Origin: Hallerella porci | GTDB taxonomy: Bacteria; Fibrobacterota; Fibrobacteria; Fibrobacterales; Fibrobacteraceae | Assembly: GCF_003148885.1 (NCBI RefSeq) | Contig: NZ_QGHD01000004.1 | Location: 31,110-95,109, forward strand | DNA: 64,000 bases | Direction of reading: 5' to 3' | Shown: one piece after another, positions 1 through 7,959 of the stretch | Layout of the letters: every line of letters begins with the position of its first letter | Position numbering within the stretch: the stretch's first letter is position 1 | Position numbers and translations under genes: made by a program | The notes under the pieces: model-generated | The model's database searches: none | The model's input: only the letters and a program-made list of their open reading frames with translations | What the model was told of the DNA's origin: nothing

Positions 1-410
1 TTATCCGAAATATTCAAAACCGAAAGCGCTTCGCGCACGGCGACGTTATACCAATCTTTGTAATACTCGACTTGCTGCCGAGAAAGAGCCTTCGGCGTCC
101 GCGGAAGAAGAGCGGACATTTGTTCAAAAATTGCCTGCTTGGATTCGGGAGTTTCTGCGTGGGTAAAGTCCACCATCAAACTGAAATAGCGGCCTTCTTT
201 TTCGGAAAGTCCGAGCGCATGGATAAACTTTGGCACCATCTGCGGCGTAAGCGACTTGCGCCCTTTCACCAAATCCAAGTAAAAACCACTCGATGTGTAG
301 CCCGCTTTCTTCGCAAAAGCACGATAAGAAAAATAACGCTGCACCGATTTGCGGTATTCGTAATAATCCTGCAAATATTTTCGGTAGTTGTAATAGGCGA
401 ACACATTCAT
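1..410 (-). CDS. TIGR02147 family protein, C-terminus cut by window edge
   Basis: Reading leftwards from the ATG at 410 there is an open frame of 136 codons with no stop before the window edge, so only the N-terminal part is present. It begins MNVFAYYNYRKYLQDYYEYR and continues with a helix-turn-helix-like stretch (FAKKAGYTSSGFYLDLVKGR). That opening is typical of the TIGR02147 family, which is expanded in Fibrobacter and thought to be regulatory (established family knowledge; exact role unknown). The 5' side faces a 243-base gap with three copies of an 11-base motif, which might be its operator. Family call is fairly sure; function is not. Confidence 0.8.
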   Translation of the reverse strand, partial: MNVFAYYNYRKYLQDYYEYRKSVQRYFSYRAFAKKAGYTSSGFYLDLVKGRKSLTPQMVPKFIHALGLSEKEGRYFSLMVDFTHAETPESKQAIFEQMSALLPRTPKALSRQQVEYYKDWYNVAVREALSVLNISD

Positions 411-439
411 AGTTCCTTAAAGATAGATTTTCCCATTTT

Positions 440-566
440 TTTGGGAACACTTTTCCCGAAAATTTTTCAAGAAATTGCGAAATTTTTCAAAAAGAACAGT
501 TTGTGAACACTTTTAGTCCTCTACCCTATACCACCCTCTCATTTTTTTGTCTATTTTTGTGAACAC
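440..566. promoter_or_regulatory. three direct copies of TTTGKGAACAC in divergent intergenic region
   Basis: The 11-mer TTTGGGAACAC occurs at 440-450, and TTTGTGAACAC at 500-510 and 556-566, all on the + strand, spaced 60 and 56 bases apart. They lie between the divergent genes starting at 410 (minus) and 654 (plus). Regular direct repeats in a divergent promoter region suggest a regulator site, possibly for the HTH-containing protein at 1-410; that link is inference. I cannot place -35/-10 boxes with confidence. Confidence 0.4.
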
Positions 567-580
567 CCAATCCCATCCCT

Positions 581-618
581 AGAATCCCGTTTTCCTCTGA
601 GAACGGGATTCTTTTTTT
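581..618 (+). terminator. perfect 11-bp hairpin with T-run in leader
   Basis: AGAATCCCGTT at 581-591 pairs perfectly with 602-612 and is followed by a T-run on the + strand: a textbook intrinsic terminator shape. No + strand gene ends just before it. It lies between two divergent genes, 36 bases before the ORF at 654, so it may be an attenuator or the end of a small transcript from 411-580. Confidence 0.7.
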
Positions 619-653
619 GCTCAATTTTCCTTCCTAATTTCTAATTTTACTTC

Positions 654-1412
654 ATGCAATTTTTCAAGAAATTTCTTTTTAAGCTGCTTCGCTTTGCGGG
701 GATTATCGCCATCGTTTATGCGAGTCTGGTTTTTTACCTCTTGCTTTCGGAACGGCGGCTCGCTTTTCCGCGGGCAGAGAGCGACACCGTTGCCGAGAAA
801 TTGCTCGAAAAAAATGCCGTGATTTGTCACGCGGACGATGCACTTTTACAAGGATGGATTTTAAACGATTCCCTTCCCGAAACGGTGCTGTATTTTGCCG
901 ATGGCGGCGAAGACGCGGCGACATTTCTCAGCCACGCAAAAAAATTAAACGGATTCCGTTTTGTCGCTTTTAATTACCGCGGTTCCGCAGGAAGCGAAGG
1001 ACGCCCCGCCGAAAAACATTACGCCGATGATATTTCGGCGATGATCGGTTGCGCAAACGCAGCAAATCCAATTTTCATCGGACACGGCACCGGTTCCATT
1101 GCTGCTTACAATGCCTTCGCCGACCGATTAGGAAAAGCCGCAATTCTCGTCGATCCCGCAGAAAGTTTTAACGCGACGCTTTCTTCGCGCTACCGCATTT
1201 TCTTCCCCGCTTTTTTGGGACGGACAAAAGCCCGCATGAATTTTCACACGGATATTCCAGAAAAAGCAACCGTTATCACCGACGATCCGCGAAGACAAGA
1301 AACCGTCAAAAATTTACTCGCAAAAGAACCCGACAATTTCCGCGTTGTGCCGCGAGAAGGCGCTTCTTTGTTAGAAATTTTGCAGCGGGAAATTTCTGCG
1401 ATTCATCCGTAA
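654..1412 (+). CDS. membrane-anchored alpha/beta-hydrolase-like protein without nucleophile serine
   Basis: A 252-residue protein with one N-terminal membrane segment (about residues 10-30) followed by a hydrolase-like domain resembling the BEM46/YfhR type. The core is recognisable: a VAFNYRGSAGS oxyanion-region strand-loop and a nucleophile-elbow-like FIGHGTGSIAAYNAF. At the elbow the usual G-x-S-x-G reads G-H-G-T-G, so the catalytic serine position holds glycine; the protein may be a non-catalytic relative. Start ATG 654 has no clear Shine-Dalgarno, but AT-rich CCTAATTTCTAATTTT precedes it, as at several other starts here. Function unknown. Confidence 0.65.
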   Translation: MQFFKKFLFKLLRFAGIIAIVYASLVFYLLLSERRLAFPRAESDTVAEKLLEKNAVICHADDALLQGWILNDSLPETVLYFADGGEDAATFLSHAKKLNGFRFVAFNYRGSAGSEGRPAEKHYADDISAMIGCANAANPIFIGHGTGSIAAYNAFADRLGKAAILVDPAESFNATLSSRYRIFFPAFLGRTKARMNFHTDIPEKATVITDDPRRQETVKNLLAKEPDNFRVVPREGASLLEILQREISAIHP

Positions 1413-1495
1413 AATTCGCACAAATTAACGGTGAAACTTGTCTGCATTCTCGGATTTTACTAAATTAAAATTAAAATAATCTTGAGGTTTTTTAT

Positions 1496-2137
1496 ATGGA
1501 AAACATCAAAGCAAGAATGGACATCCGCGGATTTCTCCGCTTTTCCAAAGAACTCATCGAAAAATTTGATTTGAAAAATAAGCCGTACGCCAATGTCATG
1601 ATCGATAAAATCGGCAGCCGCATAGCAATTATTCCCACGAAAAAATTACAGACAACTTCATTCCGCTTTTTGGAATCCAATGGCGCAATTCTTCTCTATT
1701 TACGCGGTGCGATGAACGCTGTAGAAATTCCCGTCGTTTCGGGCGATATCGCTTTAACCTTCGACGGAAACGAACTCGTTCTGCAAAAAAAAGGAATGCG
1801 GAAAACGGGCGATTGGACAGTTTTCGCTTGCCGCAATTCTGCGGGACTTCCGATGGTTTCTATCGATCCGCGCGGCACAATGATTCTCGACAAGCGCTGC
1901 ATCGCTGCATTAAATACAGCGAAAAATTCGGCGATGACTCCCGATTACAACGCCAAAACAAAGACATTTAAATTTATCTTTGGAGAAAGCGGACTCGTTA
2001 ACGTTCGCACCATTGAAAGTCACGCAAGCCTTTCGATGATGGGAACATTTCATTCCTTTGGCGTTTCTCTGCCCGAATCGCATGTGCGTTACAGCGTGCA
2101 AATTTCCGGACAAGAAATGACACTTAAACTCGGGTAA
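1496..2137 (+). CDS. hypothetical protein
   Basis: A 213-residue soluble protein with no signal peptide or membrane segment and no family I recognise. The N-terminus (MENIKARMDIRGFLRFSKEL) is helical and charged. The rest alternates short hydrophobic strands, suggesting an alpha/beta or mostly beta fold. The start is supported by GAGG about 8 bases upstream. It is followed after three bases by the membrane-protein gene at 2141, so the two are probably co-transcribed. Confidence 0.7.
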   Translation: MENIKARMDIRGFLRFSKELIEKFDLKNKPYANVMIDKIGSRIAIIPTKKLQTTSFRFLESNGAILLYLRGAMNAVEIPVVSGDIALTFDGNELVLQKKGMRKTGDWTVFACRNSAGLPMVSIDPRGTMILDKRCIAALNTAKNSAMTPDYNAKTKTFKFIFGESGLVNVRTIESHASLSMMGTFHSFGVSLPESHVRYSVQISGQEMTLKLG

Positions 2138-2140
2138 TTT

Positions 2141-2557
2141 ATGATTGACGTTTTCAAAGTCTTTTACACGGTGCACTACAACTTCGGCGCATTTTCGCTG
2201 TTGCTTTTGCTGCTCATCATTTTTCTTTTGACGAAGAAAAATTTCAAATGGAGTTTGATTTTCCTCGCCATCAATATCGCATTCAACATTTTCATTTGGC
2301 AGCGCACCGCAAATCGCGTCTGGGTCATCGACGACACTCCCGAACCGCAAAACGAATGGGACACGCCGTCGCCGGTCACTTACCGTTTTAGCGCGCCCGA
2401 ACATTGGATTATCGAAAACGATAACGGCGAAAAAATGCACTGGTGCTGGGTTGAAGATTATACGGAAAAATTCCTCGGCTTTGACTTTGTCGATAAACTT
2501 TGGGGAACGAATAAAGCGAAGAAATTGCGCAACGCCTCCGAAGAACGCCTGAAATAA
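2141..2557 (+). CDS. small membrane protein, hypothetical
   Basis: A 138-residue protein with two adjacent hydrophobic helices (about residues 12-30 and 36-52) separated by a Lys/Asn-rich turn, then a hydrophilic Trp-rich C-terminal domain of about 85 residues. No family recognised. It starts three bases after the gene at 1496 and ends just before a bidirectional-looking terminator shared with lpxH. Confidence 0.65.
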   Translation: MIDVFKVFYTVHYNFGAFSLLLLLLIIFLLTKKNFKWSLIFLAINIAFNIFIWQRTANRVWVIDDTPEPQNEWDTPSPVTYRFSAPEHWIIENDNGEKMHWCWVEDYTEKFLGFDFVDKLWGTNKAKKLRNASEERLK

Positions 2558-2575
2558 TTTTTGAAATCACAAACG

Positions 2576-2602
2576 AAAAAAGCACCGCAAGCGGTGCTTT
2601 TT
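2576..2602. terminator. bidirectional terminator between convergent genes
   Basis: A-run, AGCACCGC, AA loop, GCGGTGCT, T-run: a perfect 8-bp stem with A and T tracts on both sides. It lies between the convergent genes ending at 2557 (+) and 2603 (-) and can serve both strands. Confidence 0.9.
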
Positions 2603-3325
2603 TTATGGCGTCAAAAGTTCGATTTTTCCATTTTCCAATTTCGCATAATGCAATGAGAAAAGCCATTGCCCCGTGGAGACGACCGTGCCCTCGGGCACTT
2701 GCCAAATTCCCGGAATATGATGATGCCCGTGCACGCAAATGTCGCAATGATTTTCGCGCATTTTTTTGGATGCCGCAGCGAGATATTCTTCGATTTGAAT
2801 TTCTCGGGAAGCGCCCGCTTTGCGACTGTTCCTTCCGACAAATTGCGCAATATCCATTCCCAAATCCGGATGAATTTTTCGGAAGAGGAACCGCGCCCAT
2901 TTGGCATCGATGAGTTTTCGCGCGAGTCGGTAACCGCGGTCACTTTTCGGAATGCCGTCGCCGTGCATTAAATAAATGCGATGCCCTTGCGTTTCGAAGA
3001 CAAACGAAGAATGCACTTGAACTCCGAGTTCTTTCGGAAAGAAATCGTCTAAGGCAAAATCGTGATTGCCGCGGATCAAATGCACGCTTACGCCCGAATC
3101 CACTAAATCGCCGAGAATACGGTAAAGCGGGAAATGTTTCCGCGCTACATAATGCCGATATTCATACCAAAATTCAAACAAATCGCCGACAAAAAATACA
3201 TGCGACGCTTTCCCTTTTAGCGCTTCTAAAAAACGCACCAGAGTTTCTTCGCGACTTTCAATCGCCCCCGGCGGATTCACGCCCAAATGCGCATCGGAGA
3301 TAAAGTAAGCAGGAAAATTTTGCAT
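2603..3325 (-). CDS. lpxH: UDP-2,3-diacylglucosamine diphosphatase-type metallophosphoesterase
   Basis: A 240-residue calcineurin-like phosphoesterase matching LpxH, which hydrolyses UDP-2,3-diacylglucosamine to lipid X and UMP in lipid A synthesis at the cytoplasmic face of the inner membrane. Metal-binding motifs appear in order: DAH near the start (YFISDAHLG), GDLFEFW, GNHD, HGDG and HGHHH near the C-terminus. Length is the family norm. Related phosphoesterases with other substrates exist in Bacteroidota-like lineages, so the substrate is inferred. The gene ends in the shared terminator at 2576-2602. Confidence 0.85.
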   Translation of the reverse strand: MQNFPAYFISDAHLGVNPPGAIESREETLVRFLEALKGKASHVFFVGDLFEFWYEYRHYVARKHFPLYRILGDLVDSGVSVHLIRGNHDFALDDFFPKELGVQVHSSFVFETQGHRIYLMHGDGIPKSDRGYRLARKLIDAKWARFLFRKIHPDLGMDIAQFVGRNSRKAGASREIQIEEYLAAASKKMRENHCDICVHGHHHIPGIWQVPEGTVVSTGQWLFSLHYAKLENGKIELLTP

Positions 3326-3709
3326 AAACGAAATTTAATTAGGAATTAGGAGTTGCGTTCCGGAGAACCTAAAAACGGGCGTCGCTACCTTCTTCGGAGT
3401 GTCGGAGAACCTAGAGACGAGAGAAAATGAGGAATTAGTAATGAGGAATGAGGAATTTAGATAGTGGTCAGTGGTTAGTGGGCAGTGGCCAGAGGTTAAA
3501 AATTTGCAAAATATTATCTCCGAAGTTCCGATGAGCAAATTTTGCGGGTAAAATGTTATCGCCGGAGTTCCAACGGACAAATTTTGCAAAAATTAGAAGT
3601 CTTCGCACGAAAACTTTTCAAATTAACCGCTAAAAAATTCGCACTTCCCTTGCGCGGCTTCGCCACGCCAAATTCTACATTTGTCATTCCTAATTTCTAA
3701 CTTGTTGTC
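3326..3709. repeat. intergenic repeat region, inverted relative of the 51-kb element
   Basis: No credible gene. It contains two copies of GGAGAACCTA (from about 3361 and 3403) at a 42-bp period, then AT-rich GAGGAATTAGTAATGAGGAA words, then a roughly 110-base stretch (about 3480-3595) that matches 51230-51345 in reverse complement. The stretch near 3650-3670 holds a GC hairpin (GCGGCTTCGCC type), followed by CATTCCTAATTTCTAAC just before the GTG at 3710. This is the same composite layout as at 50.9-51.46 kb. Confidence 0.75.
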
Positions 3710-4249
3710 GTGAAATTTTTCGTTTTTATTTTTTCGCTTTTGCTTGTCGCTTGTGCGCCTGCGCTTTATCATGAAAAGGCGCTCGGCGAAGTTTCGCAAA
3801 GGGAAAATTCACCGATTTCATTTTTCGCAACCGAAAATGGCGACTCCATTTTATTTCCGCAAGAATTGAAAAATGCTTACGCAGAAAAACTCCAAGAAGC
3901 GATTCCTGCGGGCTGCAATTTACAGCTGCATTTTCAAGGCGATGTCGAAGAACATTATCTGAGTCCGTGGTACTTGGGAATTTTTATTCTCGCTCCGCTT
4001 TGGCCCGCGATGCCGCGAGAAGATGATATTGTAATAAATCTTTCGGCGGAACTTGTCTGCGAAAATGTCACCGTGCAAAGCGCAAAACTTTTGGAAGAAG
4101 AACATCCAAAACTTTTTTGGTATGGCGCTTACCGCCGCAGAGCAATTCAAAAACACGCGGATTTAATTCACGAAAAATTAGCGGTTCGATTGAAACAAAT
4201 TTTAATGCAAAATAATCCCGTCGATGAATCCATTTACTTTGCATTTTAA
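3710..4249 (+). CDS. putative lipoprotein
   Basis: A 179-residue protein starting with GTG at 3710. The first 15 residues form a lipoprotein signal (MKFFVFIFSLLLVAC) with a lipobox ending LVAC, so maturation at Cys15 is expected. The mature part has one hydrophobic stretch (YLGIFILAPLWPAMP, about residues 88-102). It begins directly after a repeat-rich spacer. No family recognised. Confidence 0.65.
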   Translation: MKFFVFIFSLLLVACAPALYHEKALGEVSQRENSPISFFATENGDSILFPQELKNAYAEKLQEAIPAGCNLQLHFQGDVEEHYLSPWYLGIFILAPLWPAMPREDDIVINLSAELVCENVTVQSAKLLEEEHPKLFWYGAYRRRAIQKHADLIHEKLAVRLKQILMQNNPVDESIYFAF

Positions 4250-4286
4250 TCCGTAACGCTATCCCACAATTTTCTACTTTCTTTTT

Positions 4287-4973
4287 ATGCATACTCTTTA
4301 CGTTGTCGCCACTCCCATTGGAAATTTAGAAGATATGACCTTCCGCGCGGTGCGCACTTTGAAAGAAGTTTCGCTCGTGCTCGCCGAAGATACTCGGCAT
4401 TCTCGCTTGTTAATGGACCATTACGACATTCACACGCCGATGGAAAGTTATCACGATTTCAACAAAGAAGAAGTCACGCCGAAATATGTTGAATATTTGA
4501 AAAATGAAGGCGACATTGCAATTGTAAGCGATGCAGGAACGCCGGGAATTGCAGACCCCGCTTTCAATTTGGTGCGGGAATGTGTCCGCGAAGGCATTGA
4601 AGTTCGTAGTATTCCAGGCGCATGTGCGATGATTAACGCTCTCGTTTCGAGCGGACTTCCGACGGATCGTTTTCGCTTCGAAAATTTTTCGCCGAAGAAA
4701 AGTGCGCAGCGTTTGCATCTTTTAGAAAAGCTGAAAGAGTCCGCGGATTCGACTCTCATCTTTTACGCGAGTCCGCACAACCTCGTCAAATTCTTAGACG
4801 AAATTCGCCAAGTCTTTGGAGAAATTCCCATTGCGTTAATGCGCGAACTCACTAAAAAATTTGAAGAACATTTGGTGGATACGCCGACGAAACTTTTGGA
4901 ACATTATAAGAATCGCGAGCCCAAAGGCGAATACGTTTTGCTGTTCCATCCGCAAGGAAAAGGCGGACTATGA
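4287..4973 (+). CDS. rsmI: 16S rRNA (cytidine-1402-2'-O)-methyltransferase RsmI
   Basis: A 228-residue SAM-dependent methyltransferase of the tetrapyrrole-methylase fold that 2'-O-methylates C1402 of 16S rRNA. Family signatures are clear: YVVATPIGNLEDMTFRA at the N-terminus, AEDTRHS, SDAGTPGIADP and SIPGACA. It lacks the extra C-terminal domain of longer homologues. The start codon of lnt overlaps its stop (ATGA at 4970), so the two are translationally coupled. Confidence 0.92.
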   Translation: MHTLYVVATPIGNLEDMTFRAVRTLKEVSLVLAEDTRHSRLLMDHYDIHTPMESYHDFNKEEVTPKYVEYLKNEGDIAIVSDAGTPGIADPAFNLVRECVREGIEVRSIPGACAMINALVSSGLPTDRFRFENFSPKKSAQRLHLLEKLKESADSTLIFYASPHNLVKFLDEIRQVFGEIPIALMRELTKKFEEHLVDTPTKLLEHYKNREPKGEYVLLFHPQGKGGL

Positions 4974-6838
4974 TCGGCTTTCTGTTTGTTCAATTTGTTT
5001 TGAACGCAGCGCTTGTTCCCGCCGCTCCAGCTCTCAACGGTTTTTACATTTTCATTCCGCAGCTTTTTCCGATTATCGCTGCGATTCCGTTTTTCTTTCG
5101 CAAAAAATTTCGTCAAAATTTTCAGCGGATTCTTCTTGCCTTTTCGGCGATTGGATTTCTTTCTCTTGCATGCGATTATACGTTGCATTCGCACGTCGGA
5201 GTCATCCAACTGATTTCCGTTTTTGTTCCGCTGATTCTTCTCGGGCTTTTTCATTTTGTCAAATGGAATTTTAAGCGCCTTTGCGAAAAAGAATCCCGCT
5301 TAGCTCTTGCGCTTTCGTCAATCGGCTGGGGATTTTATGCGTTTGCGTTTCCGCCGCTTCCGCTTGGACCGGGCGCATTTGTTTTTTTAGTGCCGTGGTT
5401 CATTATCCTTTTGCGTTCAAATTTACAGACGGCGATTTTCGCTTCATTCTGGTCGGGATTTTTATATAACATCATCAATTATTATTGGATTTATAATGTG
5501 ATGAATGTCGGGCCCGCTTTTTTAATTCTTCTCGGGCTCGTGCTGCTTATCGCGTATTTCAGTTTATACAATCTCATCGCGGCAGCGGTTTTCGTCAAAG
5601 CGCGCGATTTAAAATGCAAAGGTTTTCCGATTTTTCTGATTCTCTTTCCGCTGTTTTATGCGGGGCTTGAGATGACGCGGAGCATCGGCGATTTCAGTTT
5701 TCCGTGGAGTCATTTGGGTTATGCGCTCGGCGATCAACTGCCGCTTTTGCAAGCGCTTTCGCTCATCGGTGTTTTCGGTTACACAGCTCTCATTATCGCG
5801 AGTAATCTCGCAGTCGCAATCGCTTTCCGCGGGCACAAAAAATTTCTTTTTGCGTTGCCCATTTTAATTTTTGCGTCTCTTTGGATTTACGGTTCGGTGA
5901 GACTTTCGAAGCCCGAAGCAGAACCTTTCCGCATTGAAAATTCGGAAGAAGCGCCGAAGGTCGCTATTGTGCAACCGAATATTCCGCAGACGAATAAATG
6001 GAGCAAAGCTTACTACGATTCTGTCGTCTATAAAACTTGGCAAATTACAAGCGATAGCATTGACTGGGAAGCGGATGACATCGATTTGGTCGTTCTCCCC
6101 GAAACCGCAATTCCCGACTTTTTAAGAAAGCGGATGCGCGAACGCCTCTGGCTCGAAAAACGCATTCGTCGCACAAAAGCAAGTCTTTTCATCGGCACTC
6201 TCGATTACGACCGAAACGGCAAAGAACCGCGCCCGAATAATCTTTACAACAGCGGATTTTTATTTCGCCCCAACGAAAGCGAATACACGCGTTATGTGAA
6301 AACGCATCTCGTTCCGTTTAGCGAAAGATTGCCTTTCGACGATATTTTCCCGATTTTAAATTACGTCGATGTGGGACAAAGCAATTTTATTCCCGGAACA
6401 TCGCGGCCCGTTTTTGAACCGTTTTCGTGGAGCCCGTACATTTGCTACGAAACCATTTACGGAGCCGAAGGCCGCAGGTCGATTCGCGAAGGTTCGCGTT
6501 TAATGGTGGACATTACAAACGACGGTTGGTTTGGAAAAAGCACCGCCGCGGCGCAGCATTTGAATCAACTGCGTTATCGTGCAATTGAAAATAGTTATCC
6601 GATTGTCCGCTGCACCAATACAGGAATTTCTGCGTTCATCGATCAATTCGGACACGAAGATTTGCGAACCGAGATGTTTACGGAACGCGTTATTATTCGC
6701 CGCATTCCGCTGCGTTCTTGCGATACTCTTTACACGCACATCGGCGACGCTGTAGAATACGGACTTTTGATTTTCTTCTTCGTCTATGTCGCTGCGGTCT
6801 TTTCGTTATTACGAATCCGCAAAGGCGCACACGCTTAA
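4970..6838 (+). CDS. lnt: apolipoprotein N-acyltransferase with N-terminal extension
   Basis: A 622-residue inner-membrane enzyme that N-acylates the diacylglyceryl cysteine of lipoproteins. The nitrilase-like domain in the C-terminal half shows the catalytic landmarks: Glu in VVLPETAIPDF, Lys region near KTHLVPFSERLPF, and the nucleophile Cys in YICYETIYG. The canonical membrane domain starts only at about residue 110 (SSIGWGFYAFAFPPLPLG). The first roughly 105 residues add several extra hydrophobic helices. The gene overlaps rsmI by four bases and is followed six bases later by an acyltransferase gene. Many lipoproteins in this window would be its substrates. Confidence 0.92.
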   Translation: MIGFLFVQFVLNAALVPAAPALNGFYIFIPQLFPIIAAIPFFFRKKFRQNFQRILLAFSAIGFLSLACDYTLHSHVGVIQLISVFVPLILLGLFHFVKWNFKRLCEKESRLALALSSIGWGFYAFAFPPLPLGPGAFVFLVPWFIILLRSNLQTAIFASFWSGFLYNIINYYWIYNVMNVGPAFLILLGLVLLIAYFSLYNLIAAAVFVKARDLKCKGFPIFLILFPLFYAGLEMTRSIGDFSFPWSHLGYALGDQLPLLQALSLIGVFGYTALIIASNLAVAIAFRGHKKFLFALPILIFASLWIYGSVRLSKPEAEPFRIENSEEAPKVAIVQPNIPQTNKWSKAYYDSVVYKTWQITSDSIDWEADDIDLVVLPETAIPDFLRKRMRERLWLEKRIRRTKASLFIGTLDYDRNGKEPRPNNLYNSGFLFRPNESEYTRYVKTHLVPFSERLPFDDIFPILNYVDVGQSNFIPGTSRPVFEPFSWSPYICYETIYGAEGRRSIREGSRLMVDITNDGWFGKSTAAAQHLNQLRYRAIENSYPIVRCTNTGISAFIDQFGHEDLRTEMFTERVIIRRIPLRSCDTLYTHIGDAVEYGLLIFFFVYVAAVFSLLRIRKGAHA

Positions 6839-6843
6839 TTTCT

Positions 6844-7956
6844 GTGCAAGCAATTTCCGAAAGAATCGGCTGGATTGACGAATGCAAAGGTTTCATTCTT
6901 TTGCTCGTTTGCCTTTTTCATTTGGAGCAATCGTTTGTGCACATTCAGCTCGGCATGTTGCACGGTGCTGCGCTTCGAATGTCTGCGTTCTTTTTTCTTT
7001 CGGGAATGCTTTTTAGCAATCGGCGATTTTCCACTTGGAAAAGTTATGCGCAACACAAGACAAAAGTTTTGCTCGTTCCCTACATTCTTCTTTCTCTTTT
7101 TTTCTTAGCGCTCGATCCGGTGCTGTATCAATTCGATGCATTTTTCCCGTTATCGCCGAAGATGAATATTCTCGGAATTTATCCCGACATTCAAAATGCC
7201 TTCCAATATCTCGGTTGGAATTTGGTAAAAATTTTCATCGCCGGAAAATCTTCAATCGGTTCGGGACCGCTTTGGTTTGTGTTTAATTTATACGCGATTA
7301 GCCTTCTCTTTTTTGCGATTCATCAATTCACTTCGGGACGAAAAATTTTCCTTTTTCTTTTCGCTCTTCTTTGCCTTGGCTTCGGATTTTTCTTGAACCG
7401 TTTTCATTTGCATTTTCCCTTTGGATTTGAACGCATTTGCACGACATTTTTCTTTTTTGCGCTCGGCAATTTGTGCAAAAATTTTCTTCTCCGTTTTGAG
7501 AAACAAAAACTTTTCGTTCTGCTTTTGGCATTTTTCTTCGCAGCGATTTTTTACGCTATTTTCGAAAAGCCCGATCCGAATTTTAGCATCATGAACAATG
7601 ATCTCGGAAAAAATTTCGGCGTTTTTATTCTCAGTTCTCTTTCGGGAATTTTTGCGCTGCTCGCGTTATTTTTAATTTTAAATCGTATGCCATCTTGGAA
7701 AATCATTCTCGTATTCAAAGGAATTCTGCGGAACATTTCGCGAAACGGAATGATTATTCTCGCAACGCATTGGTGGATTCTTCTCGTGCTGCGCATCGTT
7801 TTTAAATCGGAATTGGATAAACCTTTTTGGGCGTGGATTTCTCTTCCCATCGTTTTCCTCGGCATGATTTTTTTCATTCCGCTTTTTCGTTCCAAGTTGA
7901 ATCGACTCATCGCCAAAGAAAAAATTTCTTGGCGAGAAAGTTTATCTATTCGTTAA
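6844..7956 (+). CDS. acyltransferase family 3 membrane protein
   Basis: A 370-residue polytopic membrane protein of the Acyl_transf_3 (OafA-like) family, which transfers acyl groups to surface glycans or lipids. The N-terminus has the family pattern WIDECKGFILLLVCLFHLEQ with the conserved His in the first membrane helix, and GPLWFVFNLYAISLLF later. About ten hydrophobic helices are visible. The open frame runs upstream inside lnt, but GTG at 6844, right after the lnt stop, fits gene spacing and the family N-terminus. It sits between lnt and a CotH-like lipoprotein gene. Substrate unknown. Confidence 0.78.
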   Translation: MQAISERIGWIDECKGFILLLVCLFHLEQSFVHIQLGMLHGAALRMSAFFFLSGMLFSNRRFSTWKSYAQHKTKVLLVPYILLSLFFLALDPVLYQFDAFFPLSPKMNILGIYPDIQNAFQYLGWNLVKIFIAGKSSIGSGPLWFVFNLYAISLLFFAIHQFTSGRKIFLFLFALLCLGFGFFLNRFHLHFPFGFERICTTFFFFALGNLCKNFLLRFEKQKLFVLLLAFFFAAIFYAIFEKPDPNFSIMNNDLGKNFGVFILSSLSGIFALLALFLILNRMPSWKIILVFKGILRNISRNGMIILATHWWILLVLRIVFKSELDKPFWAWISLPIVFLGMIFFIPLFRSKLNRLIAKEKISWRESLSIR

Positions 7957-7959
7957 CCC

